Notes under the pieces: model-generated
Databases searched by the model: none
Told to the model about the DNA's origin: nothing
Seen by the model: the letters and a program-made list of their open reading frames with translations, nothing else
Assembly (NCBI RefSeq): GCF_002803155.1
Contig: NZ_NNBP01000010.1
Coordinates: forward strand, 1 to 64,000
Direction of reading: 5' to 3'
DNA length: 64,000 nucleotides
From: Streptomyces sp. CB02959
Lineage (GTDB): Bacteria > Actinomycetota > Actinomycetes > Streptomycetales > Streptomycetaceae
In this document: positions 1 through 7,823 of the stretch, one piece after another
Layout: each line of letters opens with the position of its first letter
Position numbering within the stretch: the first letter of the stretch is position 1
Made by a program: the position numbers and the translations under genes

Positions 1-18
1 GTAGGACGCCGCCGAACT
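1..18 (+). rRNA. rrf: 5S ribosomal RNA, 3' end only
   Basis: The first 18 bases (GTAGGACGCCGCCGAACT) match the remembered 3' end of actinobacterial 5S rRNA, where the terminal GCCGCCGAAC pairs with the 5' end of the molecule. Two strong terminators follow at once, as expected at the end of a 16S-23S-5S operon. Only the tail of the gene is inside the window, so the exact 3' nucleotide is approximate. Confidence 0.8.
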
Positions 19-30
19 AATTGTGGGATG

Positions 31-67
31 GGCCCCGTACCGTGATGGTGCGGGGCCTGTCTGTTTT
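31..67 (+). terminator. First terminator of the rRNA operon
   Basis: An 11-bp stem (GGCCCCGTACC with GGTGCGGGGCC, one G-T wobble) closes a GTGAT loop and is followed by TGTCTGTTTTT. It starts 13 bases after the 5S gene, which fits a Rho-independent terminator for the rightward rRNA transcript. Confidence 0.85.
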
Positions 68-74
68 TGATGAA

Positions 75-114
75 GCCTCGTTCCCCGAGTTTCGACTCGG
101 GGAACGAGGCTTTT
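75..114 (+). terminator. Second, very strong terminator of the rRNA operon
   Basis: A perfect 15-bp stem (GCCTCGTTCCCCGAG and its complement) with loop TTTCGA is followed directly by TTTT. It stands in tandem with the terminator at 31-67. Because the stem is symmetrical it could also stop leftward transcripts arriving from rppA. Confidence 0.85.
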
Positions 115-212
115 CTGCGTTCCAGGATCTTTCGATGCGGGTGGGCGGGGTGTGGCACATACGCCTGACGAGCCGCCACGAATGACGGCTCGTCAGAATC
201 CCTCTCTGTGGC

Positions 213-1268
213 TCAGGTTGTTGTCGACGTCCACGTCCCCAGCGACATCTCGGCGGTGATGCCGGGGCCGAAGCCGGCCAGCAGGCCGTGCTGTCCGTCC
301 TGCGCCGACCCTTCGTCGAACATCCGGGCCAGGGCGTCCAGCACCACCGCGCTGGCGATGTTGCCGTACTCGGTCAGTGTCGCCCGGCTGAACCGGAATG
401 CCTCCTGCGGCACTTCGAGGAACCGGCTCAGGTCGTCGAGGATGCGCGGACCGCCCGCGTGGACGATGTAGAAGTCCAGGTTGCCCGCGTCCCACTGGTG
501 CTGCTCAGCGAGGCCGCGGAGCGCCGGTGCGAGCGGCTCCATCGTGCCCGGGACCCGCTTGTCCAGCTGGAAGTGGAATCCCGTGGAGCGCACCGCGTAC
601 GAGATCCAGTCCTCGGTGTGCGGGATCAGGTACGAGGCGTTCCGCTCCAGATGGACGCCCGTACCGCCCTTGCCGCGCATCACGGCTGCCGCGACCGCGT
701 CCCCGAACAGGCCGTTGGACAGCAGCGATCCGACTCCGACGTCCTCGGGCTGGTAGCACAGCGAGCAGAACTCGCAGGCGACCAGCAGCACGTTGGCGTC
801 TGGATACGCCCGGCAGAAGTCGTGCGCGCGATTGATCGCGGCACCTCCCGCGGCGCAGCCGAGTTGGGCGATCGGGATCTGCCGGGTGTCCGACCGGAAC
901 CCCATGTGGTTGATGAGCCACGCCGTCAGTGCCGGCATCATGAAGCCCGTGCACGAGACGTAGATGATGAGGTCGATGTCCCGTGGTTCCAGCTCGGCTT
1001 GGTCCAGTGCTTTGCGTACCACGGCGGGGACGCGAGCCTTGGACTCCTCTTCGTAGATGGCACTGCGGGCGTCGAACCCCGGATGCTCCAGCACCTTGTC
1101 GATCGGCTGGATCAGATGCCGCCGTACCACGCCCGTATGCTCGATCAGCCTCAGCACGAGATTCAGCTGTGCATGGTTCGCATGCAGCTCTCGTGCCAGT
1201 TCGAGGGTGTCGTCCCTGGTGATGATGTATTCAGGGACCGCGATTGCCGGTTTGCACAAAACGGCCAT
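213..1268 (-). CDS. rppA: 1,3,6,8-tetrahydroxynaphthalene synthase (type III polyketide synthase)
   Basis: A 351-residue chalcone-synthase-like homodimeric enzyme that condenses five malonyl-CoA into tetrahydroxynaphthalene, precursor of flaviolin and HPQ melanin. With the start at 1268 the catalytic triad falls at Cys138 (AQLGCAAGG), His270 (YIVHAGGP) and Asn303 (YGNIASAV), the same numbers as in characterised Streptomyces THN synthases. The starter-selecting Tyr224 and Cys106, Cys168 and Cys171 are also present. The start is chosen because AAGGAG lies 8 bases upstream and the protein then begins MAVLCKP, as in the family; a longer reading to 1388 adds unrelated residues. The P450 gene lies upstream on the same strand, but hairpins lie between them. 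Confidence 0.95.
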   Translation of the reverse strand: MAVLCKPAIAVPEYIITRDDTLELARELHANHAQLNLVLRLIEHTGVVRRHLIQPIDKVLEHPGFDARSAIYEEESKARVPAVVRKALDQAELEPRDIDLIIYVSCTGFMMPALTAWLINHMGFRSDTRQIPIAQLGCAAGGAAINRAHDFCRAYPDANVLLVACEFCSLCYQPEDVGVGSLLSNGLFGDAVAAAVMRGKGGTGVHLERNASYLIPHTEDWISYAVRSTGFHFQLDKRVPGTMEPLAPALRGLAEQHQWDAGNLDFYIVHAGGPRILDDLSRFLEVPQEAFRFSRATLTEYGNIASAVVLDALARMFDEGSAQDGQHGLLAGFGPGITAEMSLGTWTSTTT

Positions 1269-1346
1269 CGATGCACTCCTTGCAGACTGTGGTCCGCCCA
1301 GTGCTGTTCTCGCTCTGCATTTCGCGTAGTTGTCACTTCCGTTGTC

Positions 1347-1378
1347 GGCCGGCGGAATCTTCGGCGATTCCGCCGGCC
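1347..1378 (-). terminator. Perfect hairpin between P450 and rppA
   Basis: GGCCGGCGGAATC and its exact complement form a 13-bp stem around a 6-base loop, in the 263-base gap between the P450 stop and the rppA start. No T-run follows on the minus strand. It may be a terminator, an attenuator or an mRNA stabiliser that separates the expression of the two melanin genes. Confidence 0.6.
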
Positions 1379-1499
1379 TGTATGACACAGACCCCTGGAA
1401 GGACGCGAGCGGGCCATCTGTCGAAGACTGAACTCTCCCGGTGCAGATGGGTCATTCCTAAGACCGTACGCCAGCGGGGTGAGTTCCGCATTCCGCGGC

Positions 1500-1527
1500 C
1501 GGGACCGCGGATTTACCGCGGCCCCGG
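1500..1527 (-). terminator. GC hairpin just after the P450 gene
   Basis: CCGCGG occurs twice around TAAAT, flanked by GGGG and CCC, which gives a stem-loop 5 to 32 bases after the P450 stop codon. It has no clear T-tail. Confidence 0.45.
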
Positions 1528-1531
1528 CGCC

Positions 1532-2743
1532 TCACCACACCACCGGCAGAGCCAGTGGGTAACGCCAGATCGCCGTCGTGTTCCAGCGCAGTTCCTCGGC
1601 CGGCTTCGCCAGCTTCAGCTCGGGGAACCGCTTCAGCAGGGTGCTGAGCGCGACCTGGAGTTCCGTGAGGGCCAGCGGGGCGCCCAGGCAGTGGTGCGCA
1701 CCCCAGCCGAACGTCATGTGACCGGTCGCCTCCCGCGTCAGGTCCAACTCGTCGGGGCGCTCGAACTTCGTGCTGTCCCGGTTTGCCGTCAGGTACGAGA
1801 CGTGCACGACGTCCCCGGCGCGGATCGTGACCCCGCTGAGCTCCACGTCCTCCAGCGCGACCCGCGGGATGCCGACTCCCTTGCGGAACGGGATGAACCG
1901 CAGCATCTCCTCCATCGCCTGCGGCAGCGCCTCGGGCCGCTCCCGCAGCATCGCCAGGTCCTTGGGCCGGGTCAGCAGCGTGTAGGAGAGGTTGCCGATC
2001 TCGTAGGTCGTGGTGTCCTGACCGGTGATGAGGAGCACCATGGCCATGACCGTGAGTTCCTTCGCGTCCAGGACCTCGTCCCCGACGCGGGCGGTCGCCA
2101 GCGCGCTGATCAGGTCGTCCCCGGGGTCCCGGCGGCGCCGTGCGGTCAGCTCCGTGAAGTACTCCCGCATGTCGGCCTTGGCTCGGACGGCGTTGTCCTT
2201 GTTGTCGAGGCTGACGTTCATCATCGTCCGGGCGTACCCGCGCAGCTGTGCGCGCTCGCCGTCGGGGATGTCGAGCACCTCGCAGATCGTCGTCAGCGGC
2301 AGCGGCGACGCGAGGTTCTCCATGAGGTCGCCCGGCGCCCCGTTCTCGACCATCCGGTCCAGCAGCTCGTCGACGACGTGCTGCGTGCGCGCCCGCATGC
2401 GCTCCACCTGCTTCGGCGCGAACGCCTTGGCGACCAGGCTCCGCAGCCGGCTGCTCGCGGGCGGGTCCATCACGTTGATCGCCTCGGCCTGCACGATCGG
2501 CTCCGGCGTCATGCGCGGAAAGTCCCGCCCGACGACCGCATGGCGGCTGAACCGCCGGTCCGTCGTCACGGTCCGCACGTCGTCGTACTTCGTGACCAGC
2601 CACGCCTCGCCCTCGCCATAGGGCAGCCGAATACGCGCGACCGGCTCTTCGGTCATGATCCGCCGGAGCGTCGGATCGAACTCCAGCGCCTCGGCATAAT
2701 CGAATGGGCAGTTCCAGACGGTGCTGTCGGCTTCCTGGGCCAT
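1532..2743 (-). CDS. Cytochrome P450, CYP158A-like (P450-mel)
   Basis: A 403-residue soluble P450. The heme-ligand motif is FGWGAHHCLG with Cys352. The I-helix oxygen-activation motif is GQDTTT (241-246), where the usual acid-threonine pair is present, and the ExxR motif is EEMLR near 278-282. Sequence and position beside rppA match the CYP158A/P450-mel group, which couples flaviolin or related naphthols oxidatively into dimers and trimers for dark pigment. The start at 2743 has GGAG 7 bases upstream. The P450 comes first in the direction of transcription and rppA follows after a gap with two hairpins. No cupin monooxygenase (MomA type) is visible beside it. Confidence 0.92.
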   Translation of the reverse strand: MAQEADSTVWNCPFDYAEALEFDPTLRRIMTEEPVARIRLPYGEGEAWLVTKYDDVRTVTTDRRFSRHAVVGRDFPRMTPEPIVQAEAINVMDPPASSRLRSLVAKAFAPKQVERMRARTQHVVDELLDRMVENGAPGDLMENLASPLPLTTICEVLDIPDGERAQLRGYARTMMNVSLDNKDNAVRAKADMREYFTELTARRRRDPGDDLISALATARVGDEVLDAKELTVMAMVLLITGQDTTTYEIGNLSYTLLTRPKDLAMLRERPEALPQAMEEMLRFIPFRKGVGIPRVALEDVELSGVTIRAGDVVHVSYLTANRDSTKFERPDELDLTREATGHMTFGWGAHHCLGAPLALTELQVALSTLLKRFPELKLAKPAEELRWNTTAIWRYPLALPVVW

Positions 2744-3329
2744 TCGGAACTCCTGGAGTGAGAAGGACAGGTGTTTTCGTCAGTTGGATGAATTCCCGAG
2801 AGGGCTGGGCGAATTACCGTCCCCGTATCGGGGGCGGTGGGAAGGCACACCTTCCTTCGCTCATCGGCCGCAAAGGTGCCATTTCATCCTGGATATCGTA
2901 CGAAGCGGCTTGCGGCCCTGCCTCGGCTGTCTCCGTCCGGTAGCCGGAGTCCGCGACGCACCACGCCCCCGCCTTACGCGCCGTTACCCGCCATCACCCG
3001 TCACTTCCGGGGCGGAACACACTCGGTGGCCGCCCACCATTCCCTTGCGCCCCATTACGCCGAATGGGTGGCCGGGGGCTGAATGCTCACTCTGCCGGTC
3101 GCATCGCATCCGGTACGGCGACGGGCGCGCCCTGGTGAACACGGATAGGGCGGGTGCTTTGGTATTCCGGCGATTTGCCATTCTGGAGGTGTGAAGGTGT
3201 GGCGGTTCGGTGGCTTGCCGGTGCGGGGGTCCGGCGGTGTGGTGACCGGCGGTGTGACTGACTGCAGGTCCGGCACCGGCATCCGGTACCGGCACCGGTA
3301 TCCGCCCCCTGTCCTTTCGGCCGAGGCGC
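2744..3329. other. Intergenic region upstream of the P450
   Basis: This 586-base stretch must hold the promoter of the P450 gene, but no convincing -35/-10 pair could be picked. The part at 3190-3310 is rich in GGTGTGG and CCGGCACCGG direct repeats. No coding region is supported; the open frames crossing it lack family resemblance and Shine-Dalgarno sites. Confidence 0.4.
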
Positions 3330-3875
3330 TCAGTCCGTCTGGTGTGCCGCCCGGGCCACGTCCACGAAGTTCTCCAGCGCCTTCCAGAAGGGGGAGTATG
3401 CGGCGTTGAACTCCTCGCGGCAGTTCGTGTCCTCGGCCATCCCTGCCCGTAGCGTTTCGTAGAAGGGCCCGGTCGCCTTCTGCAGGGCGAGTGCCGCGGC
3501 TGCGGCGGAGGGCGGGCCCTCCAGCTCCACGATTCGCGCGCAGCGGCGGATCTTCGCGTACTCCGCGGTCTCGCGGTCGAGCAGCGCGTCGAGCCTGGAG
3601 GTCCGCGTGTCCGAGGCGGACTCCCGCAGTTCCGCGGAAATCTCCCAGTACAACTCGCCGATCCGATGGGTCTGCTCGATCAGATCCAGGTATGCGGTGC
3701 GCCGGCTCTCCCGCAGCTTCTCCGCGCGCTGCGAGCGCGCCGCGGTCTCCGCCTGGATTTTGGCCGCCTGCGTACTGCCGCGACTGGTCACCCAGCTGGC
3801 CAGTACCGCCGTCCCACCCGTTAGCGCCGCGATTGCCAGAGTCCACACCGTGCTGTCGCCCACGCGGCGCCACAA
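3330..3875 (-). CDS. Hypothetical membrane-anchored protein with helical domain
   Basis: A 181-residue protein of unrecognised function. One N-terminal membrane segment (about residues 10-28) is followed by a long charged, heptad-like helical region (residues 35-75) rich in Arg, Glu and Ala, then a helical C-terminus. This is a common Streptomyces layout of a single anchor with a cytoplasmic coiled coil. The start is uncertain: TTG at 3875 or GTG at 3863. It stands alone between the melanin genes and the MarR-ABC operon, and nothing in the context assigns a role. Confidence 0.6.
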   Translation of the reverse strand: MWRRVGDSTVWTLAIAALTGGTAVLASWVTSRGSTQAAKIQAETAARSQRAEKLRESRRTAYLDLIEQTHRIGELYWEISAELRESASDTRTSRLDALLDRETAEYAKIRRCARIVELEGPPSAAAAALALQKATGPFYETLRAGMAEDTNCREEFNAAYSPFWKALENFVDVARAAHQTD

Positions 3876-4277
3876 TACCCATCACGTGTCGTACGGTTCG
3901 CCGTTCCACCGGGCCCAGCACCACCCCGCGCCGAGACATGTCGTCGCCCGCTTTTTCCTCCCCGCTTTCGCAGTGCCTTGCTCTCCCACTCCTGCCTCAC
4001 TCCCGCCCTCCATCGCTCCGCATCCCGAACCCCAACTCCAGCTTCACGGACCGGTGCACGGCCGCTCCCGTGCCCGTCGCGTCCCGCCATGGGAATGCGG
4101 CCGGTGGCCGCCCCTCCCTACGACCGTCGGCTGCCGGGTCTTCCGGCGGCGGAGGCCGCCTCGCCGTTGGCCATCGCCGCGTCGGCTCCTTCGTGCACCT
4201 GCCCGGCGCAGGGCCCCGCCGTCCCGCACCCGGCCGGGGCGCACACTCCGTCGCCGCCCCGCCTCGCTCCGCATCAC
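3876..4277. other. Intergenic region before the MarR-ABC operon
   Basis: About 400 bases without a supportable gene. The sequence is C-rich and proline-codon-like in several frames, and the open frames seen there look like chance products of high GC. The promoter of the MarR gene lies at its right end. Confidence 0.4.
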
Positions 4278-4306
4278 CTGACGTGCCTCTCACTCAGAGC
4301 TAAAGT
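4278..4306 (+). promoter_or_regulatory. Promoter of a leaderless MarR gene
   Basis: CTGACG (4278-4283), a 17-base spacer and TAAAGT (4301-4306) form a good sigma-70-type pair. The -10 box is followed by six bases and then the ATG at 4313, so transcription should begin at the A of the start codon. No Shine-Dalgarno site is present, which supports a leaderless message. Confidence 0.65.
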
Positions 4307-4312
4307 CGATAT

Positions 4313-4768
4313 ATGGCTACAGGGGACCTCCCTGACGAGCTGGCCGACGTACTGGCCGGAATTCAACGGCTGATCCGGCGGCGGCTCCGCCGCGGCCTGC
4401 CCGCCCCCCGGCTGCGCGGTGCACAGGTCGAACTCCTGCGGCTGGTCGCCACCCGGCCCGGCATCCGCGTCTCCGCCGCCGCGAAAGAGCTCTACCTCGC
4501 GGGCAACTCGGTATCCACCCTGGTCAACCAGCTCAGCCGGGCCGGTTACCTACGCCGCCAGACCGACCCCACCGACCGGCGCTCGGCCCAGCTCTTCCCC
4601 ACCCCGGTGGCCCGGTCGCGGCTGCACGACTGGGAGACCCGCCGCAGCGCGCTGGTCCGCGAACAGGTCACGCGCCTCACCGAGGCCGACCGGACGGCAC
4701 TGGAGGCCGCCCTTCCGGCGCTGCGCCGGCTCGCCCACAACCTGCACCAGCAGACGGAGGGACCATGA
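4313..4768 (+). CDS. MarR-family transcriptional regulator
   Basis: A 151-residue winged-helix regulator. Residues 45-100 hold the MarR core: the helix-turn-helix with VSAAAKELYLAGNSVSTLVN, then the wing with RRQTDPTDRRSAQLFPT, including the conserved DxRS/R pattern. It is the first gene of an operon with an ABC exporter, overlaps the next gene by 4 bases (ATGA), and is probably the local repressor of that exporter, relieved by a transported compound. The ligand is unknown. Confidence 0.88.
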   Translation: MATGDLPDELADVLAGIQRLIRRRLRRGLPAPRLRGAQVELLRLVATRPGIRVSAAAKELYLAGNSVSTLVNQLSRAGYLRRQTDPTDRRSAQLFPTPVARSRLHDWETRRSALVREQVTRLTEADRTALEAALPALRRLAHNLHQQTEGP

Positions 4769-5814
4769 CCAGCGACGACCCGGGCCGTACCGCGCCGTGG
4801 ACCGCCCCCGGAGAAGCCCCGGACACCGCAGGCACGCAGCCCGGACGCCCGGCGGCTCCCGCCCTGGACCGGTCCCCTGCCCCTGCCCCGGACGAGGCTC
4901 TGGGCAGTGACGCCCTCACCTGCCGCGCCCTCCGCTACGCCTTCGGTGAGACCCGTGCCGTGGACGGCGTGGACCTGGCCGTCCGCCCCGGCGAGGTCTT
5001 CGGCCTGCTCGGCCCGAACGGCGCGGGCAAGACCACCGCCATCCGCTGCATCACCACCCTCCTGCCGGTCCCCGTGGGGATGGTCCGGGTCTTCGGGCAC
5101 GACGCGGCGCGGGAGCGGATGGCCGTCCGGCGCCTCCTTGGCTATGTGCCGCAGCAACTGTCCGCCGACGCCGGACTGACCGGCCGGGAGAACGTCGCAC
5201 TCTTCGCCCGGGTCTTCGACGTCCCCCGACGCGAGCGCGCCGCCCGCGTCACCCAGGCACTGGCCGCCGTCCACCTCACCGACGCTGCCGACCGACTCGC
5301 CAAGACGTACTCCGGCGGCATGATCCGCCGCCTGGAACTCGCCCAGGCACTGGTCAGCGCGCCCCGCCTGCTGATGCTCGACGAACCGACGATCGGCCTC
5401 GACCCGATCGCCCGCACCAGCGTCTGGGAGCACATCAACGCGGTCCGCGCCGCCACCGGAATGACCGTCCTGGTCACCACCCACTACATGGACGAGGCCG
5501 AGCAGTACTGCGACCGCGTCGCCCTGATGCACCGCGGCCGGATCCGTGCCCTGGGCACGCCCGGGGAACTCCGCGAGGCCCTGCGCGTGCGCCGCGCCCG
5601 CGCCGCACGCACCGCGACCGCATCGTCCACGCCCCACACTTCTCCCTCGCCCTCGCCCGCAACCTCGCCCACGCCCGCGTCCTCGCCCTCGTACGACGCG
5701 GAGCCGACGCTGGAGGACGTCTTCCGGGACGTCGCCGGCACCGGCCTCGACGAGCAGTCAGGAGACTTCCGCGATGTCCGGAGCACCCGTCGTACCGCAG
5801 CCCGAGTCGGTTGA
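4765..5814 (+). CDS. ABC exporter ATP-binding protein, DrrA type
   Basis: A 349-residue nucleotide-binding subunit. It has Walker A GPNGAGKT (83-90), signature YSGGM (182-186), Walker B LLMLDE (202-207) and H-loop His240. The first 45 residues are a proline- and alanine-rich extension. The C-terminal 70 residues contain a Ser/Pro/Thr linker of the kind seen in daunorubicin-resistance type (DrrA) proteins. It overlaps the MarR gene upstream, and its end overlaps the permease by 41 bases, so the three genes are translationally coupled. The likely role is drug or lipid export. Confidence 0.92.
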   Translation: MTSDDPGRTAPWTAPGEAPDTAGTQPGRPAAPALDRSPAPAPDEALGSDALTCRALRYAFGETRAVDGVDLAVRPGEVFGLLGPNGAGKTTAIRCITTLLPVPVGMVRVFGHDAARERMAVRRLLGYVPQQLSADAGLTGRENVALFARVFDVPRRERAARVTQALAAVHLTDAADRLAKTYSGGMIRRLELAQALVSAPRLLMLDEPTIGLDPIARTSVWEHINAVRAATGMTVLVTTHYMDEAEQYCDRVALMHRGRIRALGTPGELREALRVRRARAARTATASSTPHTSPSPSPATSPTPASSPSYDAEPTLEDVFRDVAGTGLDEQSGDFRDVRSTRRTAARVG

Positions 5815-6637
5815 GACCGAAGCCGCCACCCGCCACTTGGACCTCCTGCTGGTCCCACCGCGCGCCCGCGCGGGCTGGCGGGTGCTGCCCGCCAGAGTCG
5901 CCGCGATGTGCGTGGTCGAGTTGCAGAAACTCCGTCATGACCGCACGGAGCTCTACACGCGCGCCGTCCAACCCGCCCTGTGGCTCGTGGTCTTCGGCGA
6001 GACCTTCACCCGTATCAAGGCCATCCCCACCGGTGGCACCCCCTATATCGACTATCTGGCGCCCGGGATCATCGCCCAGTCCGCCATGTTCATCGCGATC
6101 TTCTACGGCATCATGATCATTTGGGAGCGGGACGCCGGCATTCTCACCAAGCTGCTGGTCACCCCCACGCCGCGCTCCGCCCTGATCGCCGGCAAGGCGT
6201 TCGCCGCCGGGGTGAAGGCACTGCTCCAGGCCGTGGTGGTGATCGTCATCGCCGCCCTGCTGGGGGTGGCCATGACGTGGAACCCACTGCGCCTCCTGGG
6301 TGTGGCCGTCGCCGTGGTCCTCGGCTCCGCCTTCTTCTCCTGTCTGTCGATTTCGATCGCCGGCATCGTGCTGACCCGCGACCGCCTGATGGGCATCGGC
6401 CAGGCCATCACCATGCCGCTCTTCTTCGCCTCCAACGCCCTCTATCCCGTTGCCGTCATGCCTGGTTGGCTGCAGACCGTCAGCAAGATCAACCCCCTCA
6501 GCTATCAGGTCGACGCCCTCCGCGGACTGCTCCTGGGCACCACCTCCCATCTGGCCCTCGACTTCGTCGTGCTCGCCGCCGCGGCGGTCGCCGGTATCGC
6601 CACGGCCTCCTCGCTCCTCGGCCGTCTGGCCCGCTGA
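5774..6637 (+). CDS. ABC-2 type permease, DrrB type
   Basis: A 287-residue integral membrane subunit with about six hydrophobic segments between residues 65 and 285. It carries the ABC-2 family pattern FFASNALYPVAVMPGWLQ followed by NPLSYQVDALRG, typical of DrrB and NodJ-like exporters. The start at 5774 is chosen because AGGAG lies 8 bases upstream; the longer open frame from 5546 only reads the ATPase linker in another frame. It pairs with the ATPase before it to form the exporter. Confidence 0.92.
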   Translation: MSGAPVVPQPESVETEAATRHLDLLLVPPRARAGWRVLPARVAAMCVVELQKLRHDRTELYTRAVQPALWLVVFGETFTRIKAIPTGGTPYIDYLAPGIIAQSAMFIAIFYGIMIIWERDAGILTKLLVTPTPRSALIAGKAFAAGVKALLQAVVVIVIAALLGVAMTWNPLRLLGVAVAVVLGSAFFSCLSISIAGIVLTRDRLMGIGQAITMPLFFASNALYPVAVMPGWLQTVSKINPLSYQVDALRGLLLGTTSHLALDFVVLAAAAVAGIATASSLLGRLAR

Positions 6638-7319
6638 CCCCTCGCCCACCACGCCCCGGGGAACGATCCGTGCCGCCTCCCTCCCGACGGCCCGGACCTC
6701 GCCCGCACCCACTCCCGGCAGTCACTCTCCGTACTCATGCACCCACCGTACGAGATGCCACTGACAACGCCCTCGGCCAGCGCAAACACCCGAACCGCCG
6801 CCACCGCGCCCGACCCTCGCGCCGACCGGGCGACCGGGCGGGACGCCGTTACGCGCAGACGATGTGAAGCGCGCCCCCTGGCCCGCACATCGGCCTGGAT
6901 GAAGCCGGGCGGAGAGCGCCGCCTCCCGCCCCCGCTCCCTTGCCTCCTGTCGCATCGCCGCACCGCACTTGATCCCGCCTACGCAGCGCCTCGGCCCCGC
7001 CGCCCCTTACGGGGCCGTTGCCGTGACGAAGCCCACGCCTGAGACGGTGGTGCCGCACGCTCGCGGGTGCCCAGCCCTCGTGCGCTAATGCGCACTCAGG
7101 GACGTCTGCACCGCCCAATGCTGAGTCCCTGTCAGGTACTTGTGCATGACCTGCCGGGGTGGCACGGCCGGCCGCCGTCACAAGAGAGGATGAACAGGCA
7201 TACAGAAACTCGACCCGGCAGATCTGCCGAGGTGTCCGCACTGGTCAGGGCGATGAGGCAGGATGAGAGAGCTGCGCCGCCACGTGTGTCGCAGTCGGCG
7301 ACGTTTGTAGGTTTATCTC
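6638..7319. other. Intergenic region with terminator and inverted repeat
   Basis: About 680 bases with no convincing gene. A terminator lies at 6992-7017. Further on, CAGGGAC (7097-7103) and GTCCCTG (7125-7131) form an inverted repeat with a 21-base loop. An open frame at 7067-7369 has no recognisable family and overlaps the promoter of the next gene, so it was not called. Confidence 0.4.
6992..7017 (+). terminator. Hairpin after the ABC exporter operon
   Basis: CGGCCCCG and CGGGGCCG form a perfect 8-bp stem with a 10-base loop about 350 bases after the permease. No T-run follows. It is the only clear stem-loop before the next operon. Confidence 0.45.
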
Positions 7320-7325
7320 TAGAAT
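7320..7325 (+). promoter_or_regulatory. -10 box of the SepF-like gene transcript
   Basis: TAGAAT is followed by exactly six bases and an ATG at 7332, the usual spacing of a leaderless Streptomyces transcript. No good -35 box is visible at 17-18 bases, where the sequence is GTCGCAGTCGG. Confidence 0.5.
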
Positions 7326-7331
7326 CGTGCG

Positions 7332-7382
7332 ATGCACATACCGCAGAAAGCCAGCGCTCCTCTGGGTGAGGTGATTCGGTGA
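7332..7382 (+). CDS. Possible 16-codon leader peptide, coupled to the SepF-like gene
   Basis: A short reading frame encodes MHIPQKASAPLGEVIR and stops with a TGA that overlaps the GTG start of the next gene (GTGA at 7379-7382). Its ATG would be the first transcribed base if the TAGAAT box is used. The coupling geometry is exact, but a peptide this short cannot be proved from sequence. The alternative is that the region is simply a 5' leader with the GAGGTGATTCG Shine-Dalgarno site of the next gene. Confidence 0.4.
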   Translation: MHIPQKASAPLGEVIR

Positions 7383-7768
7383 ACGGCCCCGATGCCACCG
7401 ACGAGCAGTGGGAAGGGCTCGCTGAAGTCGTACCGCTACGTGGCGGCCGCGAATGGCCCTCCTGGCCCGACCACCGCGCTCTCCCGGACGACGAACCGAC
7501 CGAGGAGACCCGGCGGTTCATCGTCATCCGCGTCCAGACCTTCGCGGATGCCCGGGAAGTGGCCGAGTACCTCATGGCACAGCTGCCGGTCCTCTTGGAC
7601 CTCAGCAGTGCGGACACCGATGTCGCCAAGCGCATCCTCGACTTCGCCAGCGGGGTCGTCTTCGGCCTCGGCAGCGGCATGCACCGCGTGGACACCAATG
7701 TGTTCCTGCTGGCGCCGGCCGGAACCGAAGTCGCGGAGCCGGCGGCGGGTACCGTCCCCCATTCGTAG
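7379..7768 (+). CDS. SepF-like cell division protein (SflB type)
   Basis: A 129-residue protein whose residues 45-115 match the SepF (DUF552) core: VIRVQTFADAREVAEYL, then LLDLSSADTDVAKRILDFAS and GVVFGLGSGMHRVDTNVFLL. SepF links FtsZ to the membrane. This copy lacks the N-terminal amphipathic helix of genuine SepF, which fits the extra SepF-like proteins (SflA, SflB) of Streptomyces that tune filament or septum placement. The GTG start has GAGGTGA just upstream and overlaps a putative leader frame. The AAA ATPase gene follows after 55 bases. Confidence 0.85.
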   Translation: MNGPDATDEQWEGLAEVVPLRGGREWPSWPDHRALPDDEPTEETRRFIVIRVQTFADAREVAEYLMAQLPVLLDLSSADTDVAKRILDFASGVVFGLGSGMHRVDTNVFLLAPAGTEVAEPAAGTVPHS

Positions 7769-7811
7769 GAAGAGCAGTTGGGCGTAACGGTTCTCCGCGC
7801 GGGCGACTGCA

Positions 7812-7817
7812 TAGCGT
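7812..7817 (+). promoter_or_regulatory. Possible internal -10 box of the AAA ATPase gene
   Basis: TAGCGT followed by six bases and ATG at 7824, with no Shine-Dalgarno site, suggests a leaderless internal transcript for the ATPase and MazG pair. No -35 box was found. Confidence 0.4.
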
Positions 7818-7823
7818 CCCCGC

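Noticed and set aside
3876..4293. Small genes between 3.9 and 4.3 kb on either strand
   Set aside because: All frames give Arg/Pro/Ser-rich products without ribosome sites or motifs.
7067..7369. Possible 100-codon gene before the SepF-like gene
   Set aside because: No family resemblance, no ribosome site, and it runs across the -10 box and leader frame of the next gene.
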